NCBI GenBank assembly: GCA_963834015.1
Contig: CAWIAG010000003.1
Location: 248,001-312,000, forward strand
Source: FEN-1297 sp963834015
GTDB taxonomy: Bacteria > Bacteroidota > Ignavibacteria > Ignavibacteriales > Ignavibacteriaceae
DNA length: 64,000 nt
Reading direction: 5' to 3'
Made by a program: the position numbers and the translations under genes. Under the pieces are notes generated by a model. It was not told where the DNA came from. It searched no databases and was given only the letters and a program-made list of their open reading frames with translations. Of the stretch, positions 20,564 through 30,334 are shown piece by piece (within the stretch, counting starts at the first letter, position 1; the number at the start of each line of letters is the position of its first letter).

Positions 20564-20698
20564 ATGTTTTGGCCCAAAATAAAAGAATTTATTATTAATT
20601 ACGATACAGTCTTCTTTTTATTCTTCATAACCTTTGGATGGGTTGTACTGTATACATTTTTTATTCTCCTATCGGTATTATTTTTTTCTATAAAATAA
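20564..20698 (+). CDS. Possible 44-residue membrane protein
   Basis: A short ORF (MFWPKIKEFIINYDTVF...FFSIK) preceded by TGAGGTAAAT, a reasonable ribosome site. Residues 16-42 form one strongly hydrophobic membrane helix rich in Phe, with a charged N terminus. It matches no family I recognise. It lies in the long gap upstream of the glycosidase gene. The ribosome site and coherent membrane segment favour a real gene, but chance is possible in AT-rich DNA. Confidence 0.4.
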   Translation: MFWPKIKEFIINYDTVFFLFFITFGWVVLYTFFILLSVLFFSIK

Positions 20699-20844
20699 TA
20701 GATAATTAACTGTACCTTAAAAGATCATGATGGATTAATGATATTATTTCTGGGGACGGTTGTGTATCTTGCATTTAATCAACGTTAATAATTTGTTTTC
20801 AGTATTTTATCAATTCTTATTTGGTTTAAAAATATAAAAATAAA

Positions 20845-21000
20845 AAAGCCCAATGATCGGGCGACCACGGGCTTTAACTCTTTTATTTCAAAAGGCAGGG
20901 GAGAACCTTTTGAAAGAGTCACTTCAAAGATATTCCTTAGTTCAGATTTATGCAATGATGCAAACCTTATTTGCAGTCTTATGTGATACTTTTAACAAAT
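20845..21000 (-). ncRNA. Candidate small structured RNA with intrinsic terminator
   Basis: On the minus strand there are three hairpins in succession: TGCAAA/TTTGCA (20959-20975), a perfect 10-bp stem TTTCAAAAGG/CCTTTTGAAA (20886-20915, extended by GACTC-type pairing outside), and AAAGCCC/GGGCTTT (20845-20875) followed by a run of T, i.e. a rho-independent terminator. There is no ORF between them. An AT-rich TATATTATAGAATT stretch upstream could be a promoter. It matches no RNA family with confidence; a leader or attenuator is an alternative, although no minus-strand gene follows closely. Confidence 0.35.
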
Positions 21001-21279
21001 TAATTCTATAATATATATCCCTCCAAAGTTAATTATTGCTGAATTTGTGATGATAATTATACCTGAATGAACCACGCAAAAATTTAGACATGTAAATACA
21101 GTTTTGTAATGAAATTATTTATGTGATAAAAACAACTGGATATTGAATACATTAAACCGATTTTGGATAGAGAGTACACAAAGTAGTGGGTAGCCAGGCG
21201 TTAGCCTCATATATTATCAGTTTATCGGCTAAATTAAATCGGTGAAAAGATTGCTCATACTGCATAGCATTACCGTTGA

Positions 21280-21389
21280 CAATTACGTCGAATGCTTATA
21301 ACTTTACCTATAGTTATGATGAAATGGATAAAAGAGTGATAAAAGCAGAAATCTGTGATATCGGATGCATACCCTTTTTCAATTCCTAA
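21280..21389 (+). pseudogene. Possible remnant of a YD-repeat (Rhs-like) protein
   Basis: One frame reads NAYNFTYSYDEMDKRVIKAE, which resembles a YD-repeat (pattern YxYDxxGRxxxxxx) of Rhs/tRNA-nuclease-type surface proteins, and then ends at a stop. No start codon or longer reading frame surrounds it, so if real it is a decayed fragment. The match rests on one short stretch. Confidence 0.3.
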
Positions 21390-21512
21390 AAAAACTATTG
21401 GTGTAATTTTATTTTAATTTTGTGAATAATTAAATATCATTCATTTAGTTCCGGTTCTCAAAAAGAAGACTAAGAATCCTTTATCATTAACTACTGTGAA
21501 GCTTCATCCTCA

Positions 21513-24125
21513 ATGAAACATAAAAAAATATTGGAATTCTATACCGGTGTAAAAGGCGGAATAGTTAAGACTTTAATTATTTTAATTATCATTTCTATCT
21601 TTCTTTATCTGTCAAAGTGTAATAAGAATAATGTTTTTCTTATGAAACCGGATATCAAGATATCATTTCAGGGAGATTCACAAATAGAAACAGGCGGGCC
21701 TTATGTTGGGGTAGAGTTTCATCATAGCTCGTCTATGCCGCAAAGGGTAAGTTTTTTCTATCCGGTAGCTAACAGCATTGATTTGAGCTCGGATTATTGG
21801 AAACGGGATTCTACTTTTGTGATGTCCGCAGGAATAATGGCGGGATACGGTACAAAAATGTGGATTAATAATTTACCCTTCTCATATGAATTGACACCTT
21901 ATGGAGTTACATTCAATAATAGTGATATCGACAAAAGTATTAAAATATCATACCGCTTTTGTAAAGATAAACCTGCAATGATTGTTGGATATGAAATTAC
22001 AAATAATAGTAAAGAGGCTCAGCCGTTTGAATTTTACACCCATTTTGAATTATCATTAAAGACATCACACACATACTCATTAAAGAGCAAAGCTTGGACT
22101 GAATATGACAGTAGTACTCAATCTATTTATGCACATTTTGATGATCCGGAAACACAAAATGTTTGTGTATTTGTTGCTAATGCCGGTATCGAACCGGAAA
22201 GTTTTAACACTATAGGCACGCTTAAAAACTATGCTTATAACGAGGACTGGTGGTACAAAAACTATTCCTCACTGCCTGATTTAATATCAAAAAAGAATAA
22301 TCAAAGAGTTCCCGCTGCTGAATTTCTTTATAAAAAAAATCTTGAACCAAATGAAACAATGTCCGTAGTTCAAATTATCGGAACCTCAAAACAGAACGAA
22401 GAGAAGGCGATAGTATCTTATCTTGAAAAAAGTTATGGAAAAGAAATAAATAATTATGAAAAAAGTGTTTTAGACAAAGTTTATGAAGGACATTTTATAA
22501 CAGGTGATACGTCAATTGATAAATCATATAAGTGGGCAAAAGGAATCCTTGCTGTGAACAGGCATTATTTAGATTATCAATTAGTTCCTATGCCATGCCC
22601 GGCAGAATACAATTTCTATTATACACATGATGTATTGGTAACAGATTATGCAGCGGTTAATTTTGATATAAATAGAGTTAAAGCTGATCTCAATTATATT
22701 GTCGCCCATGCCGGTAAGAATTTTATTATTCCGCATGCATATTACTGGAAAGATAGTTCTTATAATACCGAATTTGCTTCTTCCGATAACTGGAACAACT
22801 TCTGGTTTATTTTAACCGCAGGAAGTTATTTAAAACATTCTGCAGACGTTTATCTGATGCGGCATTTATATCCGTACCTTACAAAATGTTTAACGCAGGC
22901 TATGCTTAATAAAAATGAGGACAACTTAATGTGGGAGGCTCATATTGACGGTTCCGATCTTGCAGATAGTTATGGACCCAGAACATTTATGACATCGCTT
23001 GCAATCGAATCCCTCAGAGAATATATTTTTATATCGATGACAATTGGTGAAAACCAAAATTCACTGCTTAATTACGAAGATTTAGCAGACAAAATGGAGA
23101 AAGCATTAAATGATAAGTTGTGGGACAATGAACTGGGTTTTCTTGTTAATTGTTATAAAGGTGGCAAAGTAGATACTCATTACTACATGGGCTCTTTAAT
23201 AGCGCCTCATTTTAACTTGTTAAACCGCGAACGCACGGAAGCACTTGTTAATTCGGCCATGTATCATTTGTTTGATACAAAACTTGGAATTTATAATATC
23301 TATCCTATGGACCTTGACAGCCTGAAAACTTTTCTTAAATTGAAAGGCGATGAAGCAGGTTCGCCTTTTTATTATGCTGATGGTGGTATTTGGGCCAATT
23401 CTAACGCTTGGTTCGTTCTTTCCTTAATTGCTGATAATAAAAAAGATGAAGCGTTCAATTTTATTAAAAATATTATGACCGTTGACGGAATAATAAAAAG
23501 TCCGAACGGGCAGCCTGCCATGTATGAATACAGAGTTAGCGATTATAATAATCCGCTTGTTTATGGTAAAATAGATAAGCCTCAATTCCTTTGGGCAGCC
23601 GGGTGGTATATATATAGTTTGTATCATCTCTTCGGAATAAATGAGAACGCATGGAATATTGCATTTACACCGTATTTGTCGCCAAACATGAAATCATCTT
23701 CATTTACCGAAAATATTAACGGAATACCGGTGAATATTAATATTACTGGAAGCGGAAAATATATTCAATCTATAAAATATGATAATAACAAAATTCAGTC
23801 GGCAGTAATACCTCATAATGTCCGGGTTGATAAAATAGATATATTATTGGGTAGACCTGAAGCCCCTTATCTTGCTAAGACGAATTCACTTCTGGAAAAA
23901 TGCAATTACGATTTTCAGAAGAGATCGTTGGATTTGGTTTTAAAAGCCTTTACCGGAAGCAAAATCATTACTCAAATTATTTCTCCGTTTATGCCCCAAA
24001 GGGTTTACCTGGACGCGGATATATTCAATGGTAATTTAGACGTTACAAATGAGAATGGTATCTTTATATTAAATATAAATTCTATTAATAAAGCAGTTGA
24101 TGAAGAAATCCGGGTAGAATTTTAA
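21513..24125 (+). CDS. Putative exported (alpha/alpha)6-barrel glycoside hydrolase
   Basis: 870 residues with an N-terminal hydrophobic anchor (about 20-37, TLIILIIISIFLYLSKC), a beta-rich domain (about 50-320) and a long helical barrel domain (about 330-710). The helical part has aromatic/acidic motifs such as NFYYTHDVLVTDY, MWEAHIDGSDLADSYGPR, DGGIWANSNAW and KPQFLWAAGWYIYSLY. These are typical of six-hairpin glycosidases and phosphorylases (GH15/GH63/GH94-like architecture), which cleave glycosidic bonds by acid/base catalysis. I cannot assign the exact family or substrate. The neighbouring cohesin/dockerin/T9SS protein suggests a role in polysaccharide use. A lipoprotein anchor is less likely because Lys precedes the Cys. 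Confidence 0.7.
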   Translation: MKHKKILEFYTGVKGGIVKTLIILIIISIFLYLSKCNKNNVFLMKPDIKISFQGDSQIETGGPYVGVEFHHSSSMPQRVSFFYPVANSIDLSSDYWKRDSTFVMSAGIMAGYGTKMWINNLPFSYELTPYGVTFNNSDIDKSIKISYRFCKDKPAMIVGYEITNNSKEAQPFEFYTHFELSLKTSHTYSLKSKAWTEYDSSTQSIYAHFDDPETQNVCVFVANAGIEPESFNTIGTLKNYAYNEDWWYKNYSSLPDLISKKNNQRVPAAEFLYKKNLEPNETMSVVQIIGTSKQNEEKAIVSYLEKSYGKEINNYEKSVLDKVYEGHFITGDTSIDKSYKWAKGILAVNRHYLDYQLVPMPCPAEYNFYYTHDVLVTDYAAVNFDINRVKADLNYIVAHAGKNFIIPHAYYWKDSSYNTEFASSDNWNNFWFILTAGSYLKHSADVYLMRHLYPYLTKCLTQAMLNKNEDNLMWEAHIDGSDLADSYGPRTFMTSLAIESLREYIFISMTIGENQNSLLNYEDLADKMEKALNDKLWDNELGFLVNCYKGGKVDTHYYMGSLIAPHFNLLNRERTEALVNSAMYHLFDTKLGIYNIYPMDLDSLKTFLKLKGDEAGSPFYYADGGIWANSNAWFVLSLIADNKKDEAFNFIKNIMTVDGIIKSPNGQPAMYEYRVSDYNNPLVYGKIDKPQFLWAAGWYIYSLYHLFGINENAWNIAFTPYLSPNMKSSSFTENINGIPVNINITGSGKYIQSIKYDNNKIQSAVIPHNVRVDKIDILLGRPEAPYLAKTNSLLEKCNYDFQKRSLDLVLKAFTGSKIITQIISPFMPQRVYLDADIFNGNLDVTNENGIFILNINSINKAVDEEIRVEF

Positions 24126-24457
24126 TGATACATTAAGTAACCGCCTCATTCACTTCGTTGCAATTTGACGGAATATTCTGGTATAACCTCAAAACACGAC
24201 TACTCCCGGTTTAAACCAAAAATTGAGTTAACAGCCTTTGTTCAATGTTAAATACATTATTTTCTAAATATGTTATTCCGTTTAATGTTCCATGGATTAT
24301 TGAGAAAACCATTCAAATCATCAATTAATTAAATCTATCTGTGCTTCTTATTGAGATACCCTCTGTTGTGAATGCCGCCGTGATTATAAACAAAACTAAC
24401 AAATTATCGATAATAAGCTATTACAGAGAGAAGAATATAATATCAGCGAGAAAAAAG
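24126..24457. other. Intergenic region, no gene seen
   Basis: A possible upstream extension of the next reading frame (from 24341) lies here, but it lacks signal-peptide character and a good start, so I treat it as non-coding leader. No hairpin of note. Confidence 0.4.
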
Positions 24458-27400
24458 ATGAAATTTAGAATGTTTTATTTATCCGTCTTTAGTTTATTCA
24501 TTGGAATATTAGTTAATTTTATATCTTATGCACAGCCGAATTTAGAAACCCCTGCAAATAATACCTTAAATTATAATTTTACAAAGGTAACTTATACATG
24601 GGATACTGTTGGGAATGCCACATCTTATGATTTGCAGGTATCAAATGATTCAAGTTCCAGCGCTACTTATGTAAAAACCTATTCAGGTCTTGATACTAAT
24701 GCTTATACCCCGCCTTCTGATTATCTTAACTTCAATACCCAGTATTTTTGGAGAGTAAGGGCAAAAGTAAACGGTGTTAGTACAGACTTTTCCGATTATT
24801 TTTCTTTCACAACCGGTACTCCTAGTAATTCAATTGGTGTTAATGCAAATGCAAGTATTACATTTGACCATACGACAGGAAGGATTACTCAAATTACTTA
24901 CGTAAACGGATCGAACAAACAATTATTAGATACAACTCAAAATAATTTAAATAGATACGGATTAGGAAGAATAAATAATGAAAGCGGCACCTATCTTGCA
25001 TCATGGACAGAGAATCCTGGTATTTACGTATATAATTATGTGAATGCATCATATGGTTCCAAAACATTAACCATAACCTGGAATGCCGCTGGAATTGTGG
25101 TTGATATGTCAATAAATCTTAATCCTGGCAGATCAGCTGTATTGAATGCTGCATGGCAGCCTGGCGGTGATCTCGGGCCTCTTCATGATTATGTACTTTA
25201 TGCGGCAAATTCAAATTTATTAACTAAAACCAATTTAAATTATCCGGGACTTGCATCTACAATATATAGCGGCAGTACAGTTTTAACTGCTATGACTGAC
25301 GACAGATACCCGGAATATTTTGGATTTAAAACTACAGTTCCGGTACAAACTTTTATCGAACAATCTATTACATTTGGTCCCGAGTATACATTCCCGTCAT
25401 CAACTACTGCTCAGACTGTAGATTTAACCTTTGCGGTTATGAGTAAATCAAATTATTTTACCTGGTCCGGGAATAAATATATTATAGTGTACACTCCAAC
25501 GGCTGGCTCAAGATTATTGGATCAATCTTCGCCTGTGGTTAACTGGGAATCATTCGGAATTTCAAGCAATATTAATATAAGTTTATCTATAAATGCGGGA
25601 AAAACTATCGATACTTTAATGAAATCAGGAGTTGCTGATAACGGTACTCACATTGTTACCCTCCCATATTTGAAAGGGAGCGTTCCTTTAGATAGCTGCC
25701 TTGTCCAGGTATCTGGAGGAGGTATATTAGCAAATTCCAGTATATTTTCCATTGTATCAAATACATCTAATGTATTCAGTATTCCAATTAATTTAACGGG
25801 TGCGCCATCAGATACAGTTACCGTGCCTGTTGTTATTTCACCGGCAACCGGTGATTCTATATATGCTTTTGATTTGAGATTATTTTATAATAAAACTGTC
25901 CTATCATACGCAAGAAGTATAACCAGCGCTGCATTAACAAATTGGAATGTAGGAGTTACGAATAATTCTTTAGGTTATATTCAAATTGGCGGCTTTAATA
26001 CTACAGGATCTGCTGTTGCAGCCAAAGATACTCTAGTTACTTTAAAATTTGCGGTTAGCTCTTCTGCGTTGGTTGGATCTCAATCGCCGCTAACTATTAA
26101 TAATTCCTATCTTTCATGTGCAAATTTATCTGCCCAGTCTCTGCCTGTATCAGGTGTAGATGGATTAGTTACTTTGTATACTAGAACATCTGGTTTTTTG
26201 AGATATATTCTTTCAAAAAAACCGATAACAGGCAGCATCATGCTTGCATATATTGATACTGTTGCCGGTGATACTTCTTATGGAAGTACTGATAATAGTG
26301 GCTATTTTAATTTTTCCAATCAATTACCTGGAGGAAATATCAAACTGGTCCCCATTGAAAAATTAAGTTATCCTGCCCAAATTACAAATGCTGTATCGGC
26401 AGTTGATGCTGCAAAAACTTTTGCTGGTAGGGATGGCGGCCCTACACCTCTTTCGCCGCTTCAGGATGTAGTTGCCGATGTTAACGGCGATGGGAAAATA
26501 AATTCAACTGATGCTTATGCTATCCTGAAAATATCAACGGGAGCTTTAACGGAGGCTAGTTTTGGACTCTCCAATTGGGTATTCATTGATTCTAGTTATA
26601 CTCTAACAGTAACCAATTGGGCTTCCGCACCGCAAAATAAATGTTATTTCCCTCTTGATTCCATAACTTCTCATCAATCTTTCTGGGGCGCTATTCGTGG
26701 TGATGTTACGGGTAGTTATGTTCTGCCCGCTAGTGTTGATAAAGCTTCCGCTGTTTTTGATGGTACTGCAGGTACAAATGCAGTAGAATTTAGCGTCCCG
26801 CAAAATATGAATGTTCGTCCGGGCGATACATTGTTGTTGCCGCTAGATATAAAGTTAAACGGTAATGCGGTAGGTGCTTTCAATATTTCTTTGCAACTTG
26901 ATAAAAACCTGATATCTTATTCGGGAAATTATATTGAAAGTTCCTCTATCCCACTTAATAAAGGATGGACTTTCAGCACTTATTTTGATCAAACTGGTAA
27001 ATTTAATATTGGGGCTGCTGATTTTTCAGATACGCTTGCTCCTATTGTTAATGATGGTCCCATTGCGATATTTAAATTTGTTGTAAATAATAAAGCAGTA
27101 ATTGGCGATACATCTCAGGTCTTACTGTGCGGATTAACTATTGCTGATTCAAAACTAAATAAATTGACGGCTGGCAGTACAAATGGAAAATTAACTATTT
27201 CTAATGTTACCGCTTCCGGAGAAAATAATCTAATTTATGAATATTCCCTTGCACAAAATTATCCAAATCCGTTTAATCCATCTACCACTATTGAGTATTC
27301 ACTTAAACAGAAAAGTAATGTAGAATTAGTAATATATAACGTAATAGGCCAGCGCGTAACTACTTTATTTAATGGATCACAGCCCGCAGGCACTTATAAA

Positions 27401-27499
27401 CTTATTTGGAATGCTCAAAGTCTTGCTTCAGGAATTTATTTCTACAAGATAAAAGCAGGGGAATTTTCTCAGGTCAAAAAAATGATCCTGTTAAAATAG
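24458..27499 (+). CDS. Secreted cohesin/dockerin-like protein with type IX secretion sorting domain
   Basis: About 1013 residues: signal peptide (MKFRMFYLSVFSLFIGILVN, cleavage near SYAQ), a fibronectin-III-like domain (TYTWDTVGNATSYDLQVS), a large unassigned beta region, a cohesin-like fold (VTVPVVISPATGDSIYAFDL), a dockerin-type EF-hand segment (ADVNGDGKINSTDAYAILKI), a second cohesin-like fold (PGDTLLLPLDIKLNGNAVGA) and a C-terminal Por sorting domain (NYPNPFNPSTTIEYSL ... SGIYFYKIKAG, ending MILLK). It is exported through the type IX system and cell-attached or released. Cohesin and dockerin in one chain suggest assembly of surface complexes, perhaps with the upstream glycosidase. The start was chosen at the ATG that begins the signal peptide. 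Confidence 0.85.
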   Translation: MKFRMFYLSVFSLFIGILVNFISYAQPNLETPANNTLNYNFTKVTYTWDTVGNATSYDLQVSNDSSSSATYVKTYSGLDTNAYTPPSDYLNFNTQYFWRVRAKVNGVSTDFSDYFSFTTGTPSNSIGVNANASITFDHTTGRITQITYVNGSNKQLLDTTQNNLNRYGLGRINNESGTYLASWTENPGIYVYNYVNASYGSKTLTITWNAAGIVVDMSINLNPGRSAVLNAAWQPGGDLGPLHDYVLYAANSNLLTKTNLNYPGLASTIYSGSTVLTAMTDDRYPEYFGFKTTVPVQTFIEQSITFGPEYTFPSSTTAQTVDLTFAVMSKSNYFTWSGNKYIIVYTPTAGSRLLDQSSPVVNWESFGISSNINISLSINAGKTIDTLMKSGVADNGTHIVTLPYLKGSVPLDSCLVQVSGGGILANSSIFSIVSNTSNVFSIPINLTGAPSDTVTVPVVISPATGDSIYAFDLRLFYNKTVLSYARSITSAALTNWNVGVTNNSLGYIQIGGFNTTGSAVAAKDTLVTLKFAVSSSALVGSQSPLTINNSYLSCANLSAQSLPVSGVDGLVTLYTRTSGFLRYILSKKPITGSIMLAYIDTVAGDTSYGSTDNSGYFNFSNQLPGGNIKLVPIEKLSYPAQITNAVSAVDAAKTFAGRDGGPTPLSPLQDVVADVNGDGKINSTDAYAILKISTGALTEASFGLSNWVFIDSSYTLTVTNWASAPQNKCYFPLDSITSHQSFWGAIRGDVTGSYVLPASVDKASAVFDGTAGTNAVEFSVPQNMNVRPGDTLLLPLDIKLNGNAVGAFNISLQLDKNLISYSGNYIESSSIPLNKGWTFSTYFDQTGKFNIGAADFSDTLAPIVNDGPIAIFKFVVNNKAVIGDTSQVLLCGLTIADSKLNKLTAGSTNGKLTISNVTASGENNLIYEYSLAQNYPNPFNPSTTIEYSLKQKSNVELVIYNVIGQRVTTLFNGSQPAGTYKLIWNAQSLASGIYFYKIKAGEFSQVKKMILLK

Positions 27500-27508
27500 T
27501 AAGTAGAA

Positions 27509-27540
27509 ACGGGGCATAGTTTACCACTATGTGGCCCCGT
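27509..27540 (+). terminator. Hairpin after the T9SS protein gene
   Basis: ACGGGGC...GCCCCGT with additional CATAGT/ACTATG pairing inside, located 10 bp after the stop codon. Confidence 0.55.
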
Positions 27541-27586
27541 CTAAAACCTCAACTCCAGCGTGAGCCTCACATTTAATATTAATTAA

Positions 27587-27618
27587 AGCGTTAAAGTTTT
27601 TCTTTAACGCTATTTTAT
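27587..27618 (+). terminator. Intrinsic terminator
   Basis: A perfect 10-bp stem AGCGTTAAAG / CTTTAACGCT with a TTTTT loop, followed by ATTTTATTTT. Confidence 0.7.
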
Positions 27619-27772
27619 TTTAAAATACTCTCTTTCGTTTTCGGGAATATTCTTATAATGAAAATCCTTATATATTGTTAAAATAATTTTTCAGAAATAG
27701 TTTAAGTATTAGTTGATTTGGTTTGTATATTTAGAGCAGCTATGAAATAATTATTTATTATAGGATAAATAT

Positions 27773-28249
27773 TTGAAAAAAGTATCAATATTTGTTGATG
27801 TCCAAAATATTTATTATACCACAAAACAGGCTTACAACCGTCATTTCGATTACAATGCTTTTTGGGCAAGAGTAACTAATGAAAGAGAAGTTGTAAAAGC
27901 TTTTGCTTATGCGATAAATAGGGGTGATGAAAAGCAGAAGGAATTTCAAAATATACTCAGGGGTATTGGTTTTGAAGTTAAATTAAAGCAGTTTATTCAA
28001 AGAAGTGACGGCTCACGCAAAGGAGATTGGGATGTTGGAATTACTATTGATATCTTGGATTATGCCATGAATTCCGATATAGTTGTGCTGGCTTCAGGGG
28101 ACGGTGATTTTGATGTTCTTATAAACAAAGTTATAAAAGATTATAGTAATTCTGTTGAAGTGTACGGTGTTCAGCAGCTTACTTCAGAATCCCTTATTCG
28201 CTCTGCCTCCAGGTTTATTCCTATACAGGATGACTTGCTTTTAAAGTGA
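27773..28249 (+). CDS. NYN-domain (LabA/DUF88-like) protein, putative PIN-like RNase
   Basis: 158 residues forming a single NYN domain, the PIN-like nuclease fold. The acidic metal-binding residues are present: Asp in SIFVDVQNIYY near residue 9, Asp in KGDWDVGITIDILDYA, and the ASGDGDFD motif near residue 110. NYN proteins are presumed metal-dependent RNases acting on structured RNA. The likely start is TTG (TTGAAAAAAGTATC); no better ATG exists in frame. No operon partner is obvious. Confidence 0.85.
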   Translation: MKKVSIFVDVQNIYYTTKQAYNRHFDYNAFWARVTNEREVVKAFAYAINRGDEKQKEFQNILRGIGFEVKLKQFIQRSDGSRKGDWDVGITIDILDYAMNSDIVVLASGDGDFDVLINKVIKDYSNSVEVYGVQQLTSESLIRSASRFIPIQDDLLLK

Positions 28250-28409
28250 ATTATTTGGCTCCGGTTATTGTCTTCTGCAATTCAAATGTATTTTCTATTT
28301 TTTCGAATCCATCAAAATATTAGCTGTTTCTGTTAGTCGATGCCGCTTATCACATTGTCTTTGGCATCCCGAATATTATATTTTAACAAAATAAATAGAA
28401 AGCTTTTTT

Positions 28410-28781
28410 ATGAAAATCCCGGACGGACATCAGGCTGTAATACCTTATCTGTTAGTAAAAAACGCAACTGCGTTTATAAACTTTACAAAAAAAGTTTTTA
28501 ATGCGGAATTATCTCTACATATACCGCTGGATAAAAACCTTATCAGGCATGCAGAAATTAATATTGGCGGGAGTATAATTATGCTTGCTGATAGTACTGA
28601 AGAATTTAAATCCCGTGAAGCAACGCTCATGGTATATGTTGAAAATGCGGATGAAACATTTAATAAAGCGGTTACTGAGGGCGGTGAAATATTAAGGGAA
28701 CTTTCAAACCAGGAGTACGGAAGATCAGGCGGGATAAAAGATCCGTTTGGAATTAGCTGGTGGATTACTTCAATTAACTAA
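28410..28781 (+). CDS. VOC-family (glyoxalase/PhnB-like) protein
   Basis: 123 residues of the vicinal-oxygen-chelate fold with paired beta-alpha-beta modules: HQAVIPYLLVKNATAFINF at the start, then HAEINIGGSIIMLAD, and the closing EYGRSGGIKDPFGISWWIT. This resembles PhnB-like proteins (relatives of bleomycin-resistance and glyoxalase proteins). The metal ligands and substrate cannot be defined from the sequence, so enzymatic function is unassigned. It stands alone between the NYN gene and the transporter gene. Confidence 0.85.
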   Translation: MKIPDGHQAVIPYLLVKNATAFINFTKKVFNAELSLHIPLDKNLIRHAEINIGGSIIMLADSTEEFKSREATLMVYVENADETFNKAVTEGGEILRELSNQEYGRSGGIKDPFGISWWITSIN

Positions 28782-28894
28782 TTTAATAATTTACTCGTCT
28801 TTAATCCATCTTCTGTCGATATTCTTACTTGGCCTGGTTTCCAATCTTTTAGTTACTGATTATTTTATTTATATTTCGTTTAAACGGAGTACGT

Positions 28895-30154
28895 ATGAAA
28901 GACAGGTTGCTGTTAAACGAATATGAAAAACCAGCCATTCTTCATTTCAATATACTTTTTATGTGTTGGTCGGGATGGGTGTTTGATTTTTATGACCTCA
29001 TTTTATTTTCATTCCTGCTTATTCCAATCGGTAAAGAACTTCACATCTCAAATATTAATCTTTCATGGGTTCTTGGTTCCTCTTTAGCGGCTACGGCTTT
29101 GGGCGGAGTTATTTTTGGTATTCTTTCGGACAGGTTTGGAAGGAAAAACGTTCTTCAATGGACTATAATTACTTATAGTATCGGCACTTTTTTGTGCGGA
29201 ATTGCCTCATCTATTTATCTTTTTTTAATATTCAGAATAATCACCGGTTTGGGTGTCGGGGGAGAATGGGCTACCGGGCAAACATATATTGGCGAAACTT
29301 TTCCGGCAAAAGTCCGCGGGCGTTACGGGGCAATAATGCAGACCGGCGCACCTTTTGGAATTATTCTTGCATCAATAGTAGGGGGATTTGTTGAATCAAT
29401 AATAGGTTGGAGGCTGTGTTTCTTCGTCTCAATATTACCCGCACTTCTCGTTGTTTTTATAAGAAAAAGTTTACCTGAATCCGATGTTTGGCTGATACGC
29501 AAAAATATTTCTTCCCTGGATATTAATAATACAGTTAAAAGCCTAAACACTTTTTTACTTTTATTTGGTAAAAAGCATAGGAAACTTTTTATTCATTGCC
29601 TGATACTTGCTGTATTTAATATGTCGGCATATTGGTTTACCTATACTTGGCTGCCTGCATATTTACATCAGCAGAGGCAGTTTACAATTATTAAGTCTGC
29701 AGCATGGATGCTGGTTACTCAAGCCGGCGGACTTCTTGGTTACTTCTCATTCGGGTTCTTTGCAGATAAGTTTGGAAGGAGGCCGGCATACTCTGTATAC
29801 TCTGTCGTTATGGCTCTGGGTTTGATCATGATTACCGTATTGTGGGAGAGTGTTATAATTTATCAGCCGCTCATATTAAGTTTTATGTTTCTTGTGGGTT
29901 TTGGTACCGGGATGTTCAGCGGTATGGGGCCTCTGTTTACGGAATTATTTCCGACAAATATACGCGGCACTGCTATGGGATCGGCTTTTAACTTAGCACG
30001 GGGTATCCAGTTTTTAACTCCTGTTATAATTGCAACTATTGCTGTTAGGTACGGTCTTGGCGGCGGAATTTCCCTTGCAGCTTTATTCGCAATTCTTACC
30101 GGCGTATGGATATGGGTATTTCCCGAAACAAAAGGCAGGAAGATTGAAATTTAA
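28895..30154 (+). CDS. MFS transporter, sugar/organic-acid:H+ symporter type
   Basis: 419 residues with about twelve hydrophobic membrane segments. It has the MFS loop signature DRFGRKNV after helix 2 and its repeat DKFGRRPA in the second half, RIITGLGVGGEWATGQTYIGE in helix 4-5, and a C-terminal PETKGRK sequence. This arrangement is typical of the sialic-acid/lactate/aromatic-acid symporter group (SHS/AAHS). Substrate specificity cannot be inferred. A clear hairpin terminator follows, so it is probably a single-gene unit. Confidence 0.92.
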   Translation: MKDRLLLNEYEKPAILHFNILFMCWSGWVFDFYDLILFSFLLIPIGKELHISNINLSWVLGSSLAATALGGVIFGILSDRFGRKNVLQWTIITYSIGTFLCGIASSIYLFLIFRIITGLGVGGEWATGQTYIGETFPAKVRGRYGAIMQTGAPFGIILASIVGGFVESIIGWRLCFFVSILPALLVVFIRKSLPESDVWLIRKNISSLDINNTVKSLNTFLLLFGKKHRKLFIHCLILAVFNMSAYWFTYTWLPAYLHQQRQFTIIKSAAWMLVTQAGGLLGYFSFGFFADKFGRRPAYSVYSVVMALGLIMITVLWESVIIYQPLILSFMFLVGFGTGMFSGMGPLFTELFPTNIRGTAMGSAFNLARGIQFLTPVIIATIAVRYGLGGGISLAALFAILTGVWIWVFPETKGRKIEI

Positions 30155-30186
30155 ATTTCTCTTGAAATGAAATTTATTTTTATAAA

Positions 30187-30222
30187 AACATTCAAGGTTT
30201 TCATTAACCTTGAATGTTTTCC
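30187..30222 (+). terminator. Intrinsic terminator after the MFS gene
   Basis: A 12-bp perfect stem AACATTCAAGGT / ACCTTGAATGTT followed by TTT. Confidence 0.8.
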
Positions 30223-30334
30223 GGTATATTTAAATAATTTTTATTCATCATAGAGACGGGCATGACTTGTCTTTTAAACCTTAAACATACAAGGTTTAGT
30301 ATTAAAGCTTATCAATTAATTCATTCCAATTCAT

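Noticed and set aside
20880..20960. Resemblance to a GEMM (cyclic di-GMP) riboswitch (AGGGGAGAACC..GAAAGAGT on the plus strand)
   Set aside because: Key conserved parts (GGGCAAACC and the second stem with its tetraloop receptor) do not match, and the stronger structure is on the minus strand with a terminator.
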